A stretch of 64,000 nt of DNA from Ruminococcus sp. Phil11 (GTDB taxonomy: Bacteria; Bacillota; Clostridia; Oscillospirales; Ruminococcaceae). Under the pieces are notes generated by a model. That model was not told where the DNA came from. It saw nothing but the letters and a program-made list of their open reading frames with translations, and ran no database searches. Numbering within the stretch: the stretch's first letter is position 1; each line of letters opens with the position of its first letter. The stretch is from the NCBI GenBank assembly GCA_001940925.1, contig MSGZ01000023.1, forward strand, positions 1 to 64,000, in the 5' to 3' direction. A program made the translations under genes and the position numbers. This document shows, one piece after another, positions 50,470-59,709 of this stretch.

Positions 50470-51494
50470 TTGTATTCCTCTCTGACTGCCGCCGTCAGCG
50501 CAAGATTCTCCGTATGAGTACGGACAGCAATTCGGAAATGCTCATTAGTAAGGCCACTGAAATCCGTGCATCTGCGTACAATTATTTTGTGATTATCCAT
50601 GCGGTCTGCAAAATCAGTAGGTGCTTTTATCAGCAAGAAATTTGCAGAACTGTCATAGACCGTCAGCCCAGCATATCGCAGTTCATCTGTCAGAAACTGA
50701 CGTTCCGCGGCAACATAACACACCGTTTTGCTGACCCAGTCAGGGGTCTGCAGCGCGGCGATCCCGGCGGCCTGCGCGGGCACGGAAACACTCCAAAACT
50801 GTCCCGTCTGTCGGATGCACGCCGCCGATCCCGCACACCCGCAGAGCGCATAGCCGAGGCGAAGTCCGGGTATCGCATAGAGCTTTGTAAATGCGTTCAA
50901 GATAATACAATTTTCGTACAGGAACGGACGCAGACTGTACCGTTCCGCATCCTCGGAAAAGCGCAAAAAGCATTCGTCAGATACAAGTAAAACGCCGTAT
51001 TTTCTGCACTTATCAGCGATCATATAAAGCAGCGCAGCAGGGATTCTCTGGCATGTCGGGTTATTCGGTGTACACAGAAAAACCATGTCAAGATCATCCG
51101 AAATCGCAGATAAAAAGCCGTCGGTCAGCTGATAATTATGTTCCGGCGCAAGCACAAATTCCCTGATCTCACAACCGACACCCTGCAGAGCATAGGCATA
51201 CTCGGAAAAGGTCGGTGCACAGAGCAGCGCACGCTTCGGCCGGAACGCACGGACGATCCGGTCAATCAGGTCGGCAGCACCGTTTCCGCAGACGATCTGT
51301 GCGGGTGCAATATGCTCATAATCCGCGAGCGCCGCTGTCAGCTTTACGCAGTCCGGGTCGGGATAACGCACACAGTCCGCAGCGGAGCGAATGATCGCAT
51401 CATACACTGAATCCGGCATTCCGAGCGGATTGATGTTCGCAGAAAAATCAAGCATTTCTGTGAAATTGTATATGTTTCCGCCGTGTATTCTCAT
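50466..51494 (-). CDS. cobD: L-threonine-O-3-phosphate decarboxylase CobD
   Basis: 342 residues from ATG 51494, 10 nt after GGAG; a GTG six nt upstream is less well placed. It is a fold-type I PLP enzyme of the HisC-like group: HGGNIYNF, SANINPLG, TPNNPTCQ, NAFTKLYAIPGLRLGY with the PLP lysine. It makes (R)-1-aminopropan-2-ol phosphate, the linker of the nucleotide loop, used by the adjoining CbiB. HisC aminotransferase activity is the alternative, but the operon makes CobD the best call. Confidence 0.9.
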   Translation of the reverse strand: MRIHGGNIYNFTEMLDFSANINPLGMPDSVYDAIIRSAADCVRYPDPDCVKLTAALADYEHIAPAQIVCGNGAADLIDRIVRAFRPKRALLCAPTFSEYAYALQGVGCEIREFVLAPEHNYQLTDGFLSAISDDLDMVFLCTPNNPTCQRIPAALLYMIADKCRKYGVLLVSDECFLRFSEDAERYSLRPFLYENCIILNAFTKLYAIPGLRLGYALCGCAGSAACIRQTGQFWSVSVPAQAAGIAALQTPDWVSKTVCYVAAERQFLTDELRYAGLTVYDSSANFLLIKAPTDFADRMDNHKIIVRRCTDFSGLTNEHFRIAVRTHTENLALTAAVREEYK

Positions 51495-52459
51495 AGACAC
51501 AATACTCCAAAAATAATGCAGCGAATCGCCGCAGAGATCAGCAGCATCAGCACAGAGGTTCCGTACATCAGCCGGTTTGCGCGCCGGATATCCGCCGGTT
51601 CGATCGGGCGGTCGTCATCGCCGATGAACGGCTTTTTGTGTAGCTCCCCGAAGTACCACGCATCGCCGGCCAGACGCAGATGCAGTGCACCTGCACATGC
51701 TGATTCCGTCTGCGCGGAGTTCGGACTGGCGTGCTTTCTGCGGTCGCGCCGCCAGATGCGGAACGCGTTTTGCGCATCCATTCGCAAGATCGGACAAACC
51801 GCAATCATCTGCAGCGCAGACAGCCGCGACGGGACAAAATTCAGGACATCGTCAAGCCTAGCCGCAAATCTACCGAGTTCTGCATACTTCTCGTTTTTAT
51901 ATCCGATCATAGAATCCATTGTATTGGCCGCCTTATAAAAAAAGCCGCCGACGGCACCGCCAAGCGCAATATAAAACAAGGGAGCAGTTACACCGTCAGA
52001 GGTGTTTTCAGCGACTGTTTCGACTGCTGCGCGAATAATGCCGTCACGGTCGAGTGATGCCGTATCGCGCCCGACGATCATTGAGACAGCCTTTCGCGCA
52101 CCTTCCGTATCACCGGAATTCGCTGCTTTGTAAACCTTCATGCTCTCGTCGCAAAGATTCCGAGCTGCCAGCTGATAACAGATCAAAATGCTCTCCGCAG
52201 CAATTCCGCAAATCAGATGGATCCGATAGCAAAGCATCAAAATGATAAGCGGAATCAACGAAGATACAATCAAAACAATTATAACAAGCAGGAGCCCGCC
52301 TTTGCGCAGATCACGGCATCTTTTACGTATAATGTGCTCCAGAGCCGCAATCATCTTCCCGATCAGCCGAATCGGATGCGGGAGATTATATGGGTCACCG
52401 ACGCAGGCATCGAGCAAAAAACCAACGATCAAAGGGAACGCAGGCAACAGATTGTTCAT
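51491..52459 (-). CDS. cbiB: Adenosylcobinamide-phosphate synthase CbiB
   Basis: 322 residues, membrane protein with several hydrophobic segments and the family blocks LDACVGDPYNLPHPIRLIGKMI, VAENTSDGVTAPLFY and RLDDVLNFVPSRLSAL. It attaches the aminopropanol phosphate to cobyric acid. It overlaps cobD by 4 nt (ATGA). Confidence 0.95.
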   Translation of the reverse strand: MNNLLPAFPLIVGFLLDACVGDPYNLPHPIRLIGKMIAALEHIIRKRCRDLRKGGLLLVIIVLIVSSLIPLIILMLCYRIHLICGIAAESILICYQLAARNLCDESMKVYKAANSGDTEGARKAVSMIVGRDTASLDRDGIIRAAVETVAENTSDGVTAPLFYIALGGAVGGFFYKAANTMDSMIGYKNEKYAELGRFAARLDDVLNFVPSRLSALQMIAVCPILRMDAQNAFRIWRRDRRKHASPNSAQTESACAGALHLRLAGDAWYFGELHKKPFIGDDDRPIEPADIRRANRLMYGTSVLMLLISAAIRCIIFGVLCL

Positions 52460-52460
52460 G

Positions 52461-53021
52461 CTAAAGATTCTCCGGATTTATCAAATTTGTTCCGTCAAAT
52501 GTACACAGCCAGCTGTGTGCATTGTCGGTCATCCAGTCAAAATAATCGCGGTGCGGCAGTGCAAATTGCGACAGAATTGCCATAATCGTGCCGCCGTGTA
52601 CAACAAACGCAATACGAGAAGCATCAGCGTATTTGTTAATAGTCGTCAAAAATCCGTCACAGCATCGTGCACGGAACTCCGCCGGTGATTCGCCGTTCGG
52701 AAACGGCAACATTCCGCCGCTGTCAATCCATTTCTGGTACTGCGGATCGCCGCGCAGCTCCGAATAGTTCTTACCCTCAAAATCTCCGAAATCGCATTCA
52801 CGGAAAGCGCAGCAAATATGGGCTTTTTGTTCCGGAAACAGAATCTCTGCTGACTGCAGGCAGCGCTTCATCGGACTGCTGACAAGAATATCACAAGGCG
52901 GATAACTGTACTGTTTCAGTGCGGCGAGACCCGCAGAACAAAGCGGCTCATCCGTGCGCCCGATATACCGTTTTTCGAGATTTCCGGTCGTCATGCCATG
53001 ACGGATCAGCAAGATTTTCAT
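52461..53021 (-). CDS. cobC: Histidine-phosphatase CobC, alpha-ribazole-5'-phosphate phosphatase
   Basis: 186 residues. LLIRHGMTTGN carries the RHG catalytic His; later SSPMKRCLQSAEI and FVVHGGTI with the second His complete the phosphoglycerate-mutase fold. In this operon it should remove the phosphate from alpha-ribazole phosphate or adenosylcobalamin phosphate. It overlaps the short CobU-like gene by 4 nt and ends 1-2 nt before cbiB. By sequence alone other small histidine phosphatases would look alike. Confidence 0.85.
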   Translation of the reverse strand: MKILLIRHGMTTGNLEKRYIGRTDEPLCSAGLAALKQYSYPPCDILVSSPMKRCLQSAEILFPEQKAHICCAFRECDFGDFEGKNYSELRGDPQYQKWIDSGGMLPFPNGESPAEFRARCCDGFLTTINKYADASRIAFVVHGGTIMAILSQFALPHRDYFDWMTDNAHSWLCTFDGTNLINPENL

Positions 53022-53401
53022 AGCAATTTTCCTTTAATTACAGTCGGAATCCCACAGACAAGTCGGATCACAGTGTCCGATTTTTCAGCCAGAATACATC
53101 CGCATCTGCCGACCGTTTCGCGCCAGATCCGCTCAGATTTTTCCATGGGAATGATACCGCTGCCGATCTCGTCCAGCAGAATAACACAGTCAGGATTCTC
53201 CGCACATAACAAATGCGTAAACGCTTCTGCATCAGATCTGCATTCCAGCAAGCGGCGCACAAGTATATGATAGTTTTTCAGCATTTTCGTTGTTTTTGCC
53301 GTATCAAACGAACAGTCAGCACCGTCTGTGATCGGATACAAAAAATGTTGCTGCGCATACGCCGTTTTTCCCTGATATGCACCGCCCGTAATCAGAATCA
53401 T
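53018..53401 (-). CDS. Short CobU-like P-loop protein (cobinamide kinase paralogue)
   Basis: 127 residues, against ~170-180 for CobU. It keeps the P-loop (TGGAYQGKT), a Walker-B-like CVILLDEIGSGIIP and the end IRLVCGIPTVIKG, which matches the end of CobU (IECVYGIPVILKG), but the middle part with the guanylylation His (RHR region) is missing. A full cobU is two genes upstream. It could be a kinase-only subunit, a regulator of CobU or a decaying duplicate. It overlaps cobS and cobC by 4 nt, so it is translated with them. Confidence 0.75.
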   Translation of the reverse strand: MILITGGAYQGKTAYAQQHFLYPITDGADCSFDTAKTTKMLKNYHILVRRLLECRSDAEAFTHLLCAENPDCVILLDEIGSGIIPMEKSERIWRETVGRCGCILAEKSDTVIRLVCGIPTVIKGKLL

Positions 53402-54168
53402 GTCAGTACCCCCGTCAATATTTTTGCAAAAACAGCTGCCGCAAGGATCGCGATTTCACTTATCTGTAAAAACCAGCCGCAGAGATCGCCGTTTGTTCCG
53501 CCAAAATTCCGATAAGCAACATATTTATAATGCAGAAAGCAAAGAAATACACTTCCGAACGCAACGCAGCCCTGTACATAGCTCGCAAAAATCATGGTAA
53601 AGAACGCGGCGGCAGCAAAAAAACTGACCATTGCGATGACCGCCGTTCGATGCGACGGCTTGACAAAATCCTGCAAGGTACCGCCCTTTTTTGCACATCG
53701 GAATGTCACAGCCGAAAGGCCGCTGAAAGACCGTGAAAGGACATATCCGCAGGCAATCACTGCGGTGCTGTGAATATCGGAAATCCGCGTAAATAAAGCG
53801 GTTTGAAGGATCAGATACAAGCAGACGCGAATCACGGCAAACGAACCGATATGCGGGTCAGCCATGATCGCAAGACGCTTTTCTTTGTCCGAATAGGACG
53901 AGCGCGCATCGGTCACATCGCAAAAGCCGTCAAGGTGAATTCCGCCGGTAATCAGCACGGGCAGCAATACGGCAACCGCCGCAAACAGCATTTGTCCGCA
54001 GTTAAAACGGTTACAAAATATCCGCCAGAGTATGAGCAGACCGCCGATAACCGCACCGATCAGCGGAAACCAGCCGAGCGCATAGCGGCGATTTTCTTCC
54101 TTCCATTCAACATGCGGTACCGGGATCCGTGAATACATCAGGAAAGCAGAAAGCAATGATCTAAACAT
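53398..54168 (-). CDS. cobS: Adenosylcobinamide-GDP ribazoletransferase CobS
   Basis: 256 residues, membrane protein with ~6 hydrophobic segments. The hallmark HLDGFCDVTDAR (Asp-rich motif) and MADPHIGSFAVI are present, with GWFPLIGAVIGG near the N-terminus. It joins alpha-ribazole to adenosylcobinamide-GDP, the last condensation of cobamide synthesis. It lies 4 nt after cobU. Confidence 0.95.
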   Translation of the reverse strand: MFRSLLSAFLMYSRIPVPHVEWKEENRRYALGWFPLIGAVIGGLLILWRIFCNRFNCGQMLFAAVAVLLPVLITGGIHLDGFCDVTDARSSYSDKEKRLAIMADPHIGSFAVIRVCLYLILQTALFTRISDIHSTAVIACGYVLSRSFSGLSAVTFRCAKKGGTLQDFVKPSHRTAVIAMVSFFAAAAFFTMIFASYVQGCVAFGSVFLCFLHYKYVAYRNFGGTNGDLCGWFLQISEIAILAAAVFAKILTGVLT

Positions 54169-54172
54169 ACAT

Positions 54173-54682
54173 TCACCCCTTTAATATCACTGGAATGCCA
54201 TATACACATTCGATTACTTTGTCAGCATTTGCTGCGATTTTCTGGTTGATTCTTCCGAGTTCAGCAATATATCCAGCTGTCCCGCGTTCATAACATATCC
54301 CATCATAGCCGACCTGATTCGTCACAATCACAAGCAAGTTCGTCTTATTTTTCAGACGTAAAATATCAGCAGCAATTTTATCAGAACAAATATTGATTTT
54401 TTTATTACGGAACATCTCATTTGCAAGCAAATTGCTAAGGCATTCCAGCAGAACAGAACTGCCGTCGGGTATTTCGACGCGGTCAATATCTGTATATTGT
54501 TCGACAGTCAAAAAGCCTTTATCTGCGCGCATTATGCGATGCCTGTCAATTGCGGAAAATGCTTCTTCGCCGTATGGTATCATCGTCGCTAAATAGTATT
54601 TCGGACCGTCAACAGTATTCATAAGCGACTCTGCACAGCAAGATTTACCACATTTTGATCCGCCTGTAACCAGAATCATCAT
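54173..54682 (-). CDS. cobU: Adenosylcobinamide kinase/guanylyltransferase CobU
   Basis: 169 residues. P-loop GGSKCGKS, IDRHRIMR with the guanylylated His region, LLECLSNLLANEMF and VTNQVGYDGICYERGTAGYIAELGRINQ are all family blocks. It phosphorylates adenosylcobinamide and transfers GMP to it. The start overlaps the cobT stop by 4 nt. Length is at the low end of the family but all motifs are present. Confidence 0.95.
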   Translation of the reverse strand: MMILVTGGSKCGKSCCAESLMNTVDGPKYYLATMIPYGEEAFSAIDRHRIMRADKGFLTVEQYTDIDRVEIPDGSSVLLECLSNLLANEMFRNKKINICSDKIAADILRLKNKTNLLVIVTNQVGYDGICYERGTAGYIAELGRINQKIAANADKVIECVYGIPVILKG

Positions 54683-55728
54683 GACAGTTTTCGATACCTT
54701 TCCATTTTTTCTTCATCAAATGTATGCGCATGCCGATACAGCGCGAGCGCACCGTCAAGCAGCGGCAGCAAAAGCAGCCCGCCGGTACCTTCGCCGAGCC
54801 GAAGCCCGGCATCAATGACCGGTTTCAGATGCATCATTTTCAGCAGACCGCTCGCAGCAGGCTCACGAGAGCAGTGACTGGCGAGCATATATTCAGCACA
54901 AAACGGGTTGAGCTGATAAGAAATTGCAGCAGCTGCTGCAGAAATCACGCCGTCAATGATCACAGGCACATGATAAACCGCGCCGCCGAGAAACAGTCCC
55001 GTCATGGCAGCAATCTCAAGTCCGCCGAGCGTTTGAAGGAGATGAAGCGGATGATCCGGAGAAGGGGCGTGCAATTTAATCCCATTCTCAATCGTAACGA
55101 TCTTGCGCCGCAACGCTTCATCCGATAAGCCTGCCCCCCTGCCTGTGACGGCTTTTGTCGGCAAGCCAAGCAGCACCGATGCAAGCGCAGAAGCAGACGT
55201 CGTATTGCCGATTCCCATTTCGCCGGATACAATGATCTGTGTTCCGGATCGTTTCAAATCGCGTACAAGATCCATTCCGGTTGTAATTGAAGAAATCATT
55301 TCAGATTCGGTCATCGCTGCTTCTTTTGTAAAATTGCGGGTTCCGTAGGCAATCTTTCTGAGAATGATTTTATCTGTATCTGCGTTTGTTTTCATACCGA
55401 TATCAACAACATGTACGGAAGCATGATAAGCATTTGCAATCGCGTTTACATTGGATGTTCCCTCAGCAATCGCCTTTGCACAAAGCACAGTCACCTCACT
55501 TCCGCACTGTGTCACGCCTTCTTCAACAATGCCGTGATCGGCACAGAACACAACAACAGCGCGGTGAGTCATATCAACATCGACTGTCTCCTGAATGGTG
55601 GCAATCTTTTGTATCATTTCTTCCAGTTCGCCAAAACTACCAAGCGGCTTCGCAATATTATCCCAGTGATTTTTCGCAGCAAGATAAAACGATTTTTCCG
55701 GTTTATTGATCTGTTGAATACGATGCAT
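54679..55728 (-). CDS. cobT: Nicotinate-nucleotide-dimethylbenzimidazole phosphoribosyltransferase CobT
   Basis: 349 residues from ATG 55728, chosen because GGAGG lies 5 nt upstream; this sits inside the end of cbiA (26-nt overlap) and gives the normal family length. KPLGSFGELEE, FCADHGIVEEGVTQCGSEVT, GEMGIGNTTSASAL and LRLGEGTGGLL are hallmarks, and the catalytic Glu lies in the GEGTG region. It makes alpha-ribazole phosphate, activating the lower ligand. No bluB or bza gene is in the window, so the base made or salvaged is unknown. Confidence 0.95.
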   Translation of the reverse strand: MHRIQQINKPEKSFYLAAKNHWDNIAKPLGSFGELEEMIQKIATIQETVDVDMTHRAVVVFCADHGIVEEGVTQCGSEVTVLCAKAIAEGTSNVNAIANAYHASVHVVDIGMKTNADTDKIILRKIAYGTRNFTKEAAMTESEMISSITTGMDLVRDLKRSGTQIIVSGEMGIGNTTSASALASVLLGLPTKAVTGRGAGLSDEALRRKIVTIENGIKLHAPSPDHPLHLLQTLGGLEIAAMTGLFLGGAVYHVPVIIDGVISAAAAAISYQLNPFCAEYMLASHCSREPAASGLLKMMHLKPVIDAGLRLGEGTGGLLLLPLLDGALALYRHAHTFDEEKMERYRKLS

Positions 55729-57052
55729 CTTTTCCTCCGTACTTCGCACAAGCAGCAGCAAAACGCAGTGCAATCCGAATATCCGACGGGAAATACAGAT
55801 GCGGAAACCCCGCATACATCGTGCCGCTGATATGGCAGCATTCCCACGCTCTGCCGTCCGCTTTTGTCGCGGTAAAGCCTGCACCCGCATTCGTGCTGTC
55901 CCAATAGTGAAATTCATGCGCTTTCAGCTGTTCACCGGCGTCGCACAACAAGTTATTTATATGTGCCTGCATCGTCACATAGCCGAAACGCTGCAGCTTA
56001 TTCGTCGGGAACGCCGTCCCGTCAACAACGCCCGCAAATGCATATTTTTCACCGGATTCTGTTTGCAGAAATCTATGCAAATACATAAATCCGCCGCATT
56101 CTGCAATCAATGGAATATTGTTTGATATTGCTGTTCTGATCTCATGCAGCAACGTAACATTTTCAGAAAGCTGCTTGGCATAAAGTTCCGGATATCCGCC
56201 GCACAGAATCAGTCCGTCTGCCTTCGGCAAATGCTTATCTGCAAGCGGTGAAAAGAATTTGATCTCACATCCGATTTTACGCAGAATCGAGAGATTCTCA
56301 TCATAAATAAAACAAAAAGCGCGGTCTTTTGCAACAGCGATAACGGGCTTTGTCTGCAGCTTTGGAATCACTGTAGGCTGATAGAAAGGAAGCAGACTGC
56401 AGTGCATATCCATAAGTTTATCCAAAAGAATATATTGCTCTGCAAGTTTTCCAAGTTCGCTCAATTTCTCATGCAGATCTGATATTTCCTCTGCAGTAAC
56501 AAGCCCGAGATGACGGCTTTCAAATGTGTATTCATGCATCGGAAGGCAGCCGAAATATGCAGTATGCAGCTCCGAGCAAAGCTGTTCTGCAAACGGAATG
56601 AGACGAACCGGAAGTTGATTAAAAATAAATCCGGCAATGCGATTCGGCTGCTGATACTGCAAAAATCCCTGCATCACAGCACCGATCGACTCCTTCATTC
56701 CGCGCGCATTTACGACAAGGATCACAGGGGTTTCCGTCATTTCAGATACACGAAATGCCGCGCCTTCAGCACCGTCATAAAAGCCCATAACGCCTTCAAT
56801 CACAGCAATATCATTATATTCAGAATCAGCCGTGAGGATCTGGCAAAGCATGTCCCGGTCACAGAAAAAGCTATCGAGATTATGCGCAGGCGTACCGATC
56901 ATTTCACGGTAAAACATCGGGTCAATATAATCCGGTCCACACTTGAAAGCAGATACGCGTACACCGCGGTGACGGAACGCAGAAAGGATCGCACAGGTCA
57001 CAGTCGTTTTCCCGCATCCGCTGCCGGTTCCGGCAATCATGACCCGCTGCAT
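55703..57052 (-). CDS. cbiA: Cobyrinic acid a,c-diamide synthase CbiA
   Basis: 449 residues. N-terminal ATP domain GTGSGCGKTTV and FKCGPDYIDPMF; C-terminal amidotransferase GGYPELYAKQLSEN and AECGGFMYLHRFL with the catalytic Cys. It amidates the a and c side chains of cob(II)yrinate, using glutamine. It overlaps the cbiET gene by 16 nt and cobT by 26 nt. Confidence 0.95.
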   Translation of the reverse strand: MQRVMIAGTGSGCGKTTVTCAILSAFRHRGVRVSAFKCGPDYIDPMFYREMIGTPAHNLDSFFCDRDMLCQILTADSEYNDIAVIEGVMGFYDGAEGAAFRVSEMTETPVILVVNARGMKESIGAVMQGFLQYQQPNRIAGFIFNQLPVRLIPFAEQLCSELHTAYFGCLPMHEYTFESRHLGLVTAEEISDLHEKLSELGKLAEQYILLDKLMDMHCSLLPFYQPTVIPKLQTKPVIAVAKDRAFCFIYDENLSILRKIGCEIKFFSPLADKHLPKADGLILCGGYPELYAKQLSENVTLLHEIRTAISNNIPLIAECGGFMYLHRFLQTESGEKYAFAGVVDGTAFPTNKLQRFGYVTMQAHINNLLCDAGEQLKAHEFHYWDSTNAGAGFTATKADGRAWECCHISGTMYAGFPHLYFPSDIRIALRFAAACAKYGGKDASYSTDQ

Positions 57053-58239
57053 TTCAAATCTCCTGATATCAGAAAAACGGGATTCTGCGCATCAAACATA
57101 GTATGCGTGCCGAATTTTTTGGTTCGTGTAACAGCTATCTGAACAACGTCAATATCGTCAGAATAGTGTGAAAAAAGAGCCGTAGCTTGCGAAACTGTTT
57201 CCAATGAAACTGCAGTAAGAACAACTTTTATTCCCGGTTTTCTCGAAGCAATTTCTTCCAATATTCCATCCAACATGCCGCCAGAACCGCCGATGAAAAC
57301 AGCATCCGGGGCAGGATAATCATGCAGGATATCCGGGCATGATCCGTTCACGACTGTAATATTGTCGCAGCCAAATTTATAAGCATTTTGCTGTGTCAAA
57401 TAAACTGCATCCTCGCTGCAGTCAAACGCAAACACCTGTCCGGTCTGACAACGAAAGGCCATTTCAACCGAAACAGAGCCCGTCCCGCAGCCGATGTCCC
57501 AGCAAATTGCATCATACGCAATTTTCAACAAAGATACGGCATTGCAGCGCACCTCCGATTTTGTCATCGGCACCCTTTCACGAATAAAATCAGTATCCGG
57601 AATTGCAGACGGAATGTAACGATAATGATGCGGATTTTCAGTTATCAGAACAGATAATGTTTCATCAGGTAATGCAATAAAATCACATGGTTTTCCATGC
57701 AAAATTGTTTCGTTTTTGTAACCGAGATTCGTTCCGATATGTACAAGAATATCACAAAGACCGAATGCGCAGAGCCGCTGACAAACCTGAGCTGCACCGA
57801 TATCTCCGCCAAGCAAGAAAAAACAATAACGGTTCATTTTCGCATGGATCGCAACATTCGATTTTGCTCCGTGAAGTGTGAAAAAGCGCATATTTTCGTA
57901 AGAAATCCCGCATCTCGCGCAAAAGGCCGCCATTGAAGAAATACCAGGTAAAACCGCCACATCCATGTCACAAATTAGCGGAAGAAGATTCTTTGTGCCG
58001 CTGAAAAAGCCGGTATCACCAGAAAAAAGAACGGCTGCGTATGCCGCGCGACTGCACCGAAGCGTTTCCGCGATGCGCTCCGCCTGATACATGCAAACAA
58101 GCTCCTTGCCGGAACCGGCATACGGCTCCAGCATTCGCTTCGCACCGACAAGCAGTTCAGCCCGCGCGATCGCATCTACAGCCTCTGCCGTCAAAGTCCG
58201 GACGCCCTCCGTCCCGGTTCCGATCAGAAATACTTTCAT
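57037..58239 (-). CDS. cbiET: Fused CbiE-CbiT precorrin-6Y/7 methyltransferase-decarboxylase
   Basis: 400 residues. Residues ~1-200 are CbiE (IGTGTEGVRTLTAEAVDAI, FSGDTGFFSGTKNLL, LPGISSMAAFCAR), a tetrapyrrole methylase. Residues ~205-400 are CbiT (VPMTKSEVRCNAVSLLKI, WDIGCGTGSVSVEMAF, VFIGGSGGMLDGILE), a Rossmann SAM methyltransferase. Together they methylate C5 and C15 and remove the acetate CO2. The fusion corresponds to CobL of aerobic pathways. It overlaps cbiJ by 4 nt. Confidence 0.95.
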   Translation of the reverse strand: MKVFLIGTGTEGVRTLTAEAVDAIARAELLVGAKRMLEPYAGSGKELVCMYQAERIAETLRCSRAAYAAVLFSGDTGFFSGTKNLLPLICDMDVAVLPGISSMAAFCARCGISYENMRFFTLHGAKSNVAIHAKMNRYCFFLLGGDIGAAQVCQRLCAFGLCDILVHIGTNLGYKNETILHGKPCDFIALPDETLSVLITENPHHYRYIPSAIPDTDFIRERVPMTKSEVRCNAVSLLKIAYDAICWDIGCGTGSVSVEMAFRCQTGQVFAFDCSEDAVYLTQQNAYKFGCDNITVVNGSCPDILHDYPAPDAVFIGGSGGMLDGILEEIASRKPGIKVVLTAVSLETVSQATALFSHYSDDIDVVQIAVTRTKKFGTHTMFDAQNPVFLISGDLKCSGS

Positions 58240-58994
58240 AGCATATGCTTCTCCTTCATAGACAGCAGCAATTTTTTCATATCTACTTCGTCATATCCGT
58301 CTGCCGTTTCAAGCGGTCTTCTCAGCGTTATCATGCGTATCTGTGCGATTTTCGATGCTTTTTCTTTTTTTGGATATCCGCCGATCGAACCGCTTTCCTT
58401 TGTCAGCAAGATCTTTGCACCGCTCAGCCGGATATGCTCAAGGTTTTGTTCTGTACTGAACGGACCCTTTTCAAAAATGAGCTTCGCTGGATCAAAGCCA
58501 AGCCGCACACATTCCGCAGACACACTATCCGACGGCAGCAGACGCAGCCAGATTCGGTCACAAAAGCGTTGTACCTTCGTTAATTCCGCAATAGATTTGC
58601 TGCCAAGCGTACTCAAAATCATATCGTCCGACCGATTGAGCAATCCGATCATTTCATTCAACGAATCGACGGATTCACCGGTCACAGGCAGCGGCCGACG
58701 CAGAAGCCGCCGGTACGGTATTCCGGTTTGCAAACACGCGGCACGAATGTTTGCGGTCGCGTCCTTCGCGTATGGATGTGTCGCATCAATGACTACCGCA
58801 TATTGACGCGCACGCAATAATATACAAATTTCTTCTGCATCCAATCTGCCGGACAACAGACCGATTCCCTCCGGCAAAAGAGACGCGCCGTAAGCTGTCG
58901 CGGTCGATACATCCGCTGCAATACCGTTATCGGCGCAAAACTCCGCAAGCTCCCTGCCTTCCGTCGTCCCGGCAAATATCAAAATTTTATCCAT
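58236..58994 (-). CDS. cbiJ: Precorrin-6A reductase CbiJ
   Basis: 252 residues. IFAGTTEGRELAEF, VIDATHPYAKDATANI, YRRLLRRPLP and ILLTKESGSIGGYPKKEKASKIAQIRMITLRRP are the standard CbiJ/CobK blocks. It reduces the macrocycle with a nicotinamide cofactor. It overlaps cbiH by 8 nt. Confidence 0.95.
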   Translation of the reverse strand: MDKILIFAGTTEGRELAEFCADNGIAADVSTATAYGASLLPEGIGLLSGRLDAEEICILLRARQYAVVIDATHPYAKDATANIRAACLQTGIPYRRLLRRPLPVTGESVDSLNEMIGLLNRSDDMILSTLGSKSIAELTKVQRFCDRIWLRLLPSDSVSAECVRLGFDPAKLIFEKGPFSTEQNLEHIRLSGAKILLTKESGSIGGYPKKEKASKIAQIRMITLRRPLETADGYDEVDMKKLLLSMKEKHML

Positions 58995-59709
58995 GGCTGT
59001 ATCCGCGCGGCGTAACCATTTTTCCGCCGATGATCCTTGTTTCGGAATTTCCGATATAGACTGTCGTAAACATATCGACCTGTTCGTTTCTTAGTTCGGA
59101 AAGTAAGCAGATACGTGATGTTTCGCCTTCTCGACCAATGTTCTTCACATACCCGCATACGGTCTCCGGACTGCGAAATTGCAGGATGATATCACATGCT
59201 TTTTTCAGATAATCCGCCCTCTGATTCGACGACGGGTTGTACAACACGATGACAAAATCTCCCTCCGCTGCACAACGCAGCCGGTGTTCGATCTTCTCCA
59301 TCGGCGTCAGTAAATCGGATAAACTGATGATCGCCGTGTCATGCGTCAGGGGTGCGCCGAGCACTGCTCCCCCGCTGAATGCCGCCGTAATCCCCGGCAC
59401 GATCCGGATTTCTGTCCCGGGATATTCCGCAAGATATTCAAATGTAAGTGCAGCCATGCCGTAAAGCTCCGGGTCACCGCTGCAAATCAGCGAAACGGTC
59501 TGTTTCTGCGCATATTCCAGCGCAAGCCGGACACGCGCAGTCTCCTGACGCATCCCGTTTTCGACAAATTGCTTATCCGGAAAAAACGGTTTCATCAGCG
59601 CAGTATAGGTTTTGTAACCGACAATCACATCACTTTGCAGCATTGCTTGTTCGGCTTCGGCGGTCATACATTCCCGTGCGCCGCAGCCGAATCCGACCAC
59701 ATACAGCAT
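58987..59709 (-). CDS. cbiH: Precorrin-3B C17-methyltransferase CbiH
   Basis: 240 residues. GFGCGARECMTAEAEQAM, SLICSGDPELYGMAAL, VPGITAAFSGGAVLGAPLTHDTAIISLSDLLTP and VLYNPSSNQRADYL identify CbiH/CobJ. It methylates C17 and contracts the ring. The start overlaps the cbiG stop (TGATG). Confidence 0.95.
   Translation of the reverse strand: MLYVVGFGCGARECMTAEAEQAMLQSDVIVGYKTYTALMKPFFPDKQFVENGMRQETARVRLALEYAQKQTVSLICSGDPELYGMAALTFEYLAEYPGTEIRIVPGITAAFSGGAVLGAPLTHDTAIISLSDLLTPMEKIEHRLRCAAEGDFVIVLYNPSSNQRADYLKKACDIILQFRSPETVCGYVKNIGREGETSRICLLSELRNEQVDMFTTVYIGNSETRIIGGKMVTPRGYSHG

Noticed and set aside
53018-53401. Short CobU-like gene as a plain pseudogene
   Set aside because: It has 4-nt overlaps on both sides, an intact P-loop and no stop or frameshift, so expression is likely.
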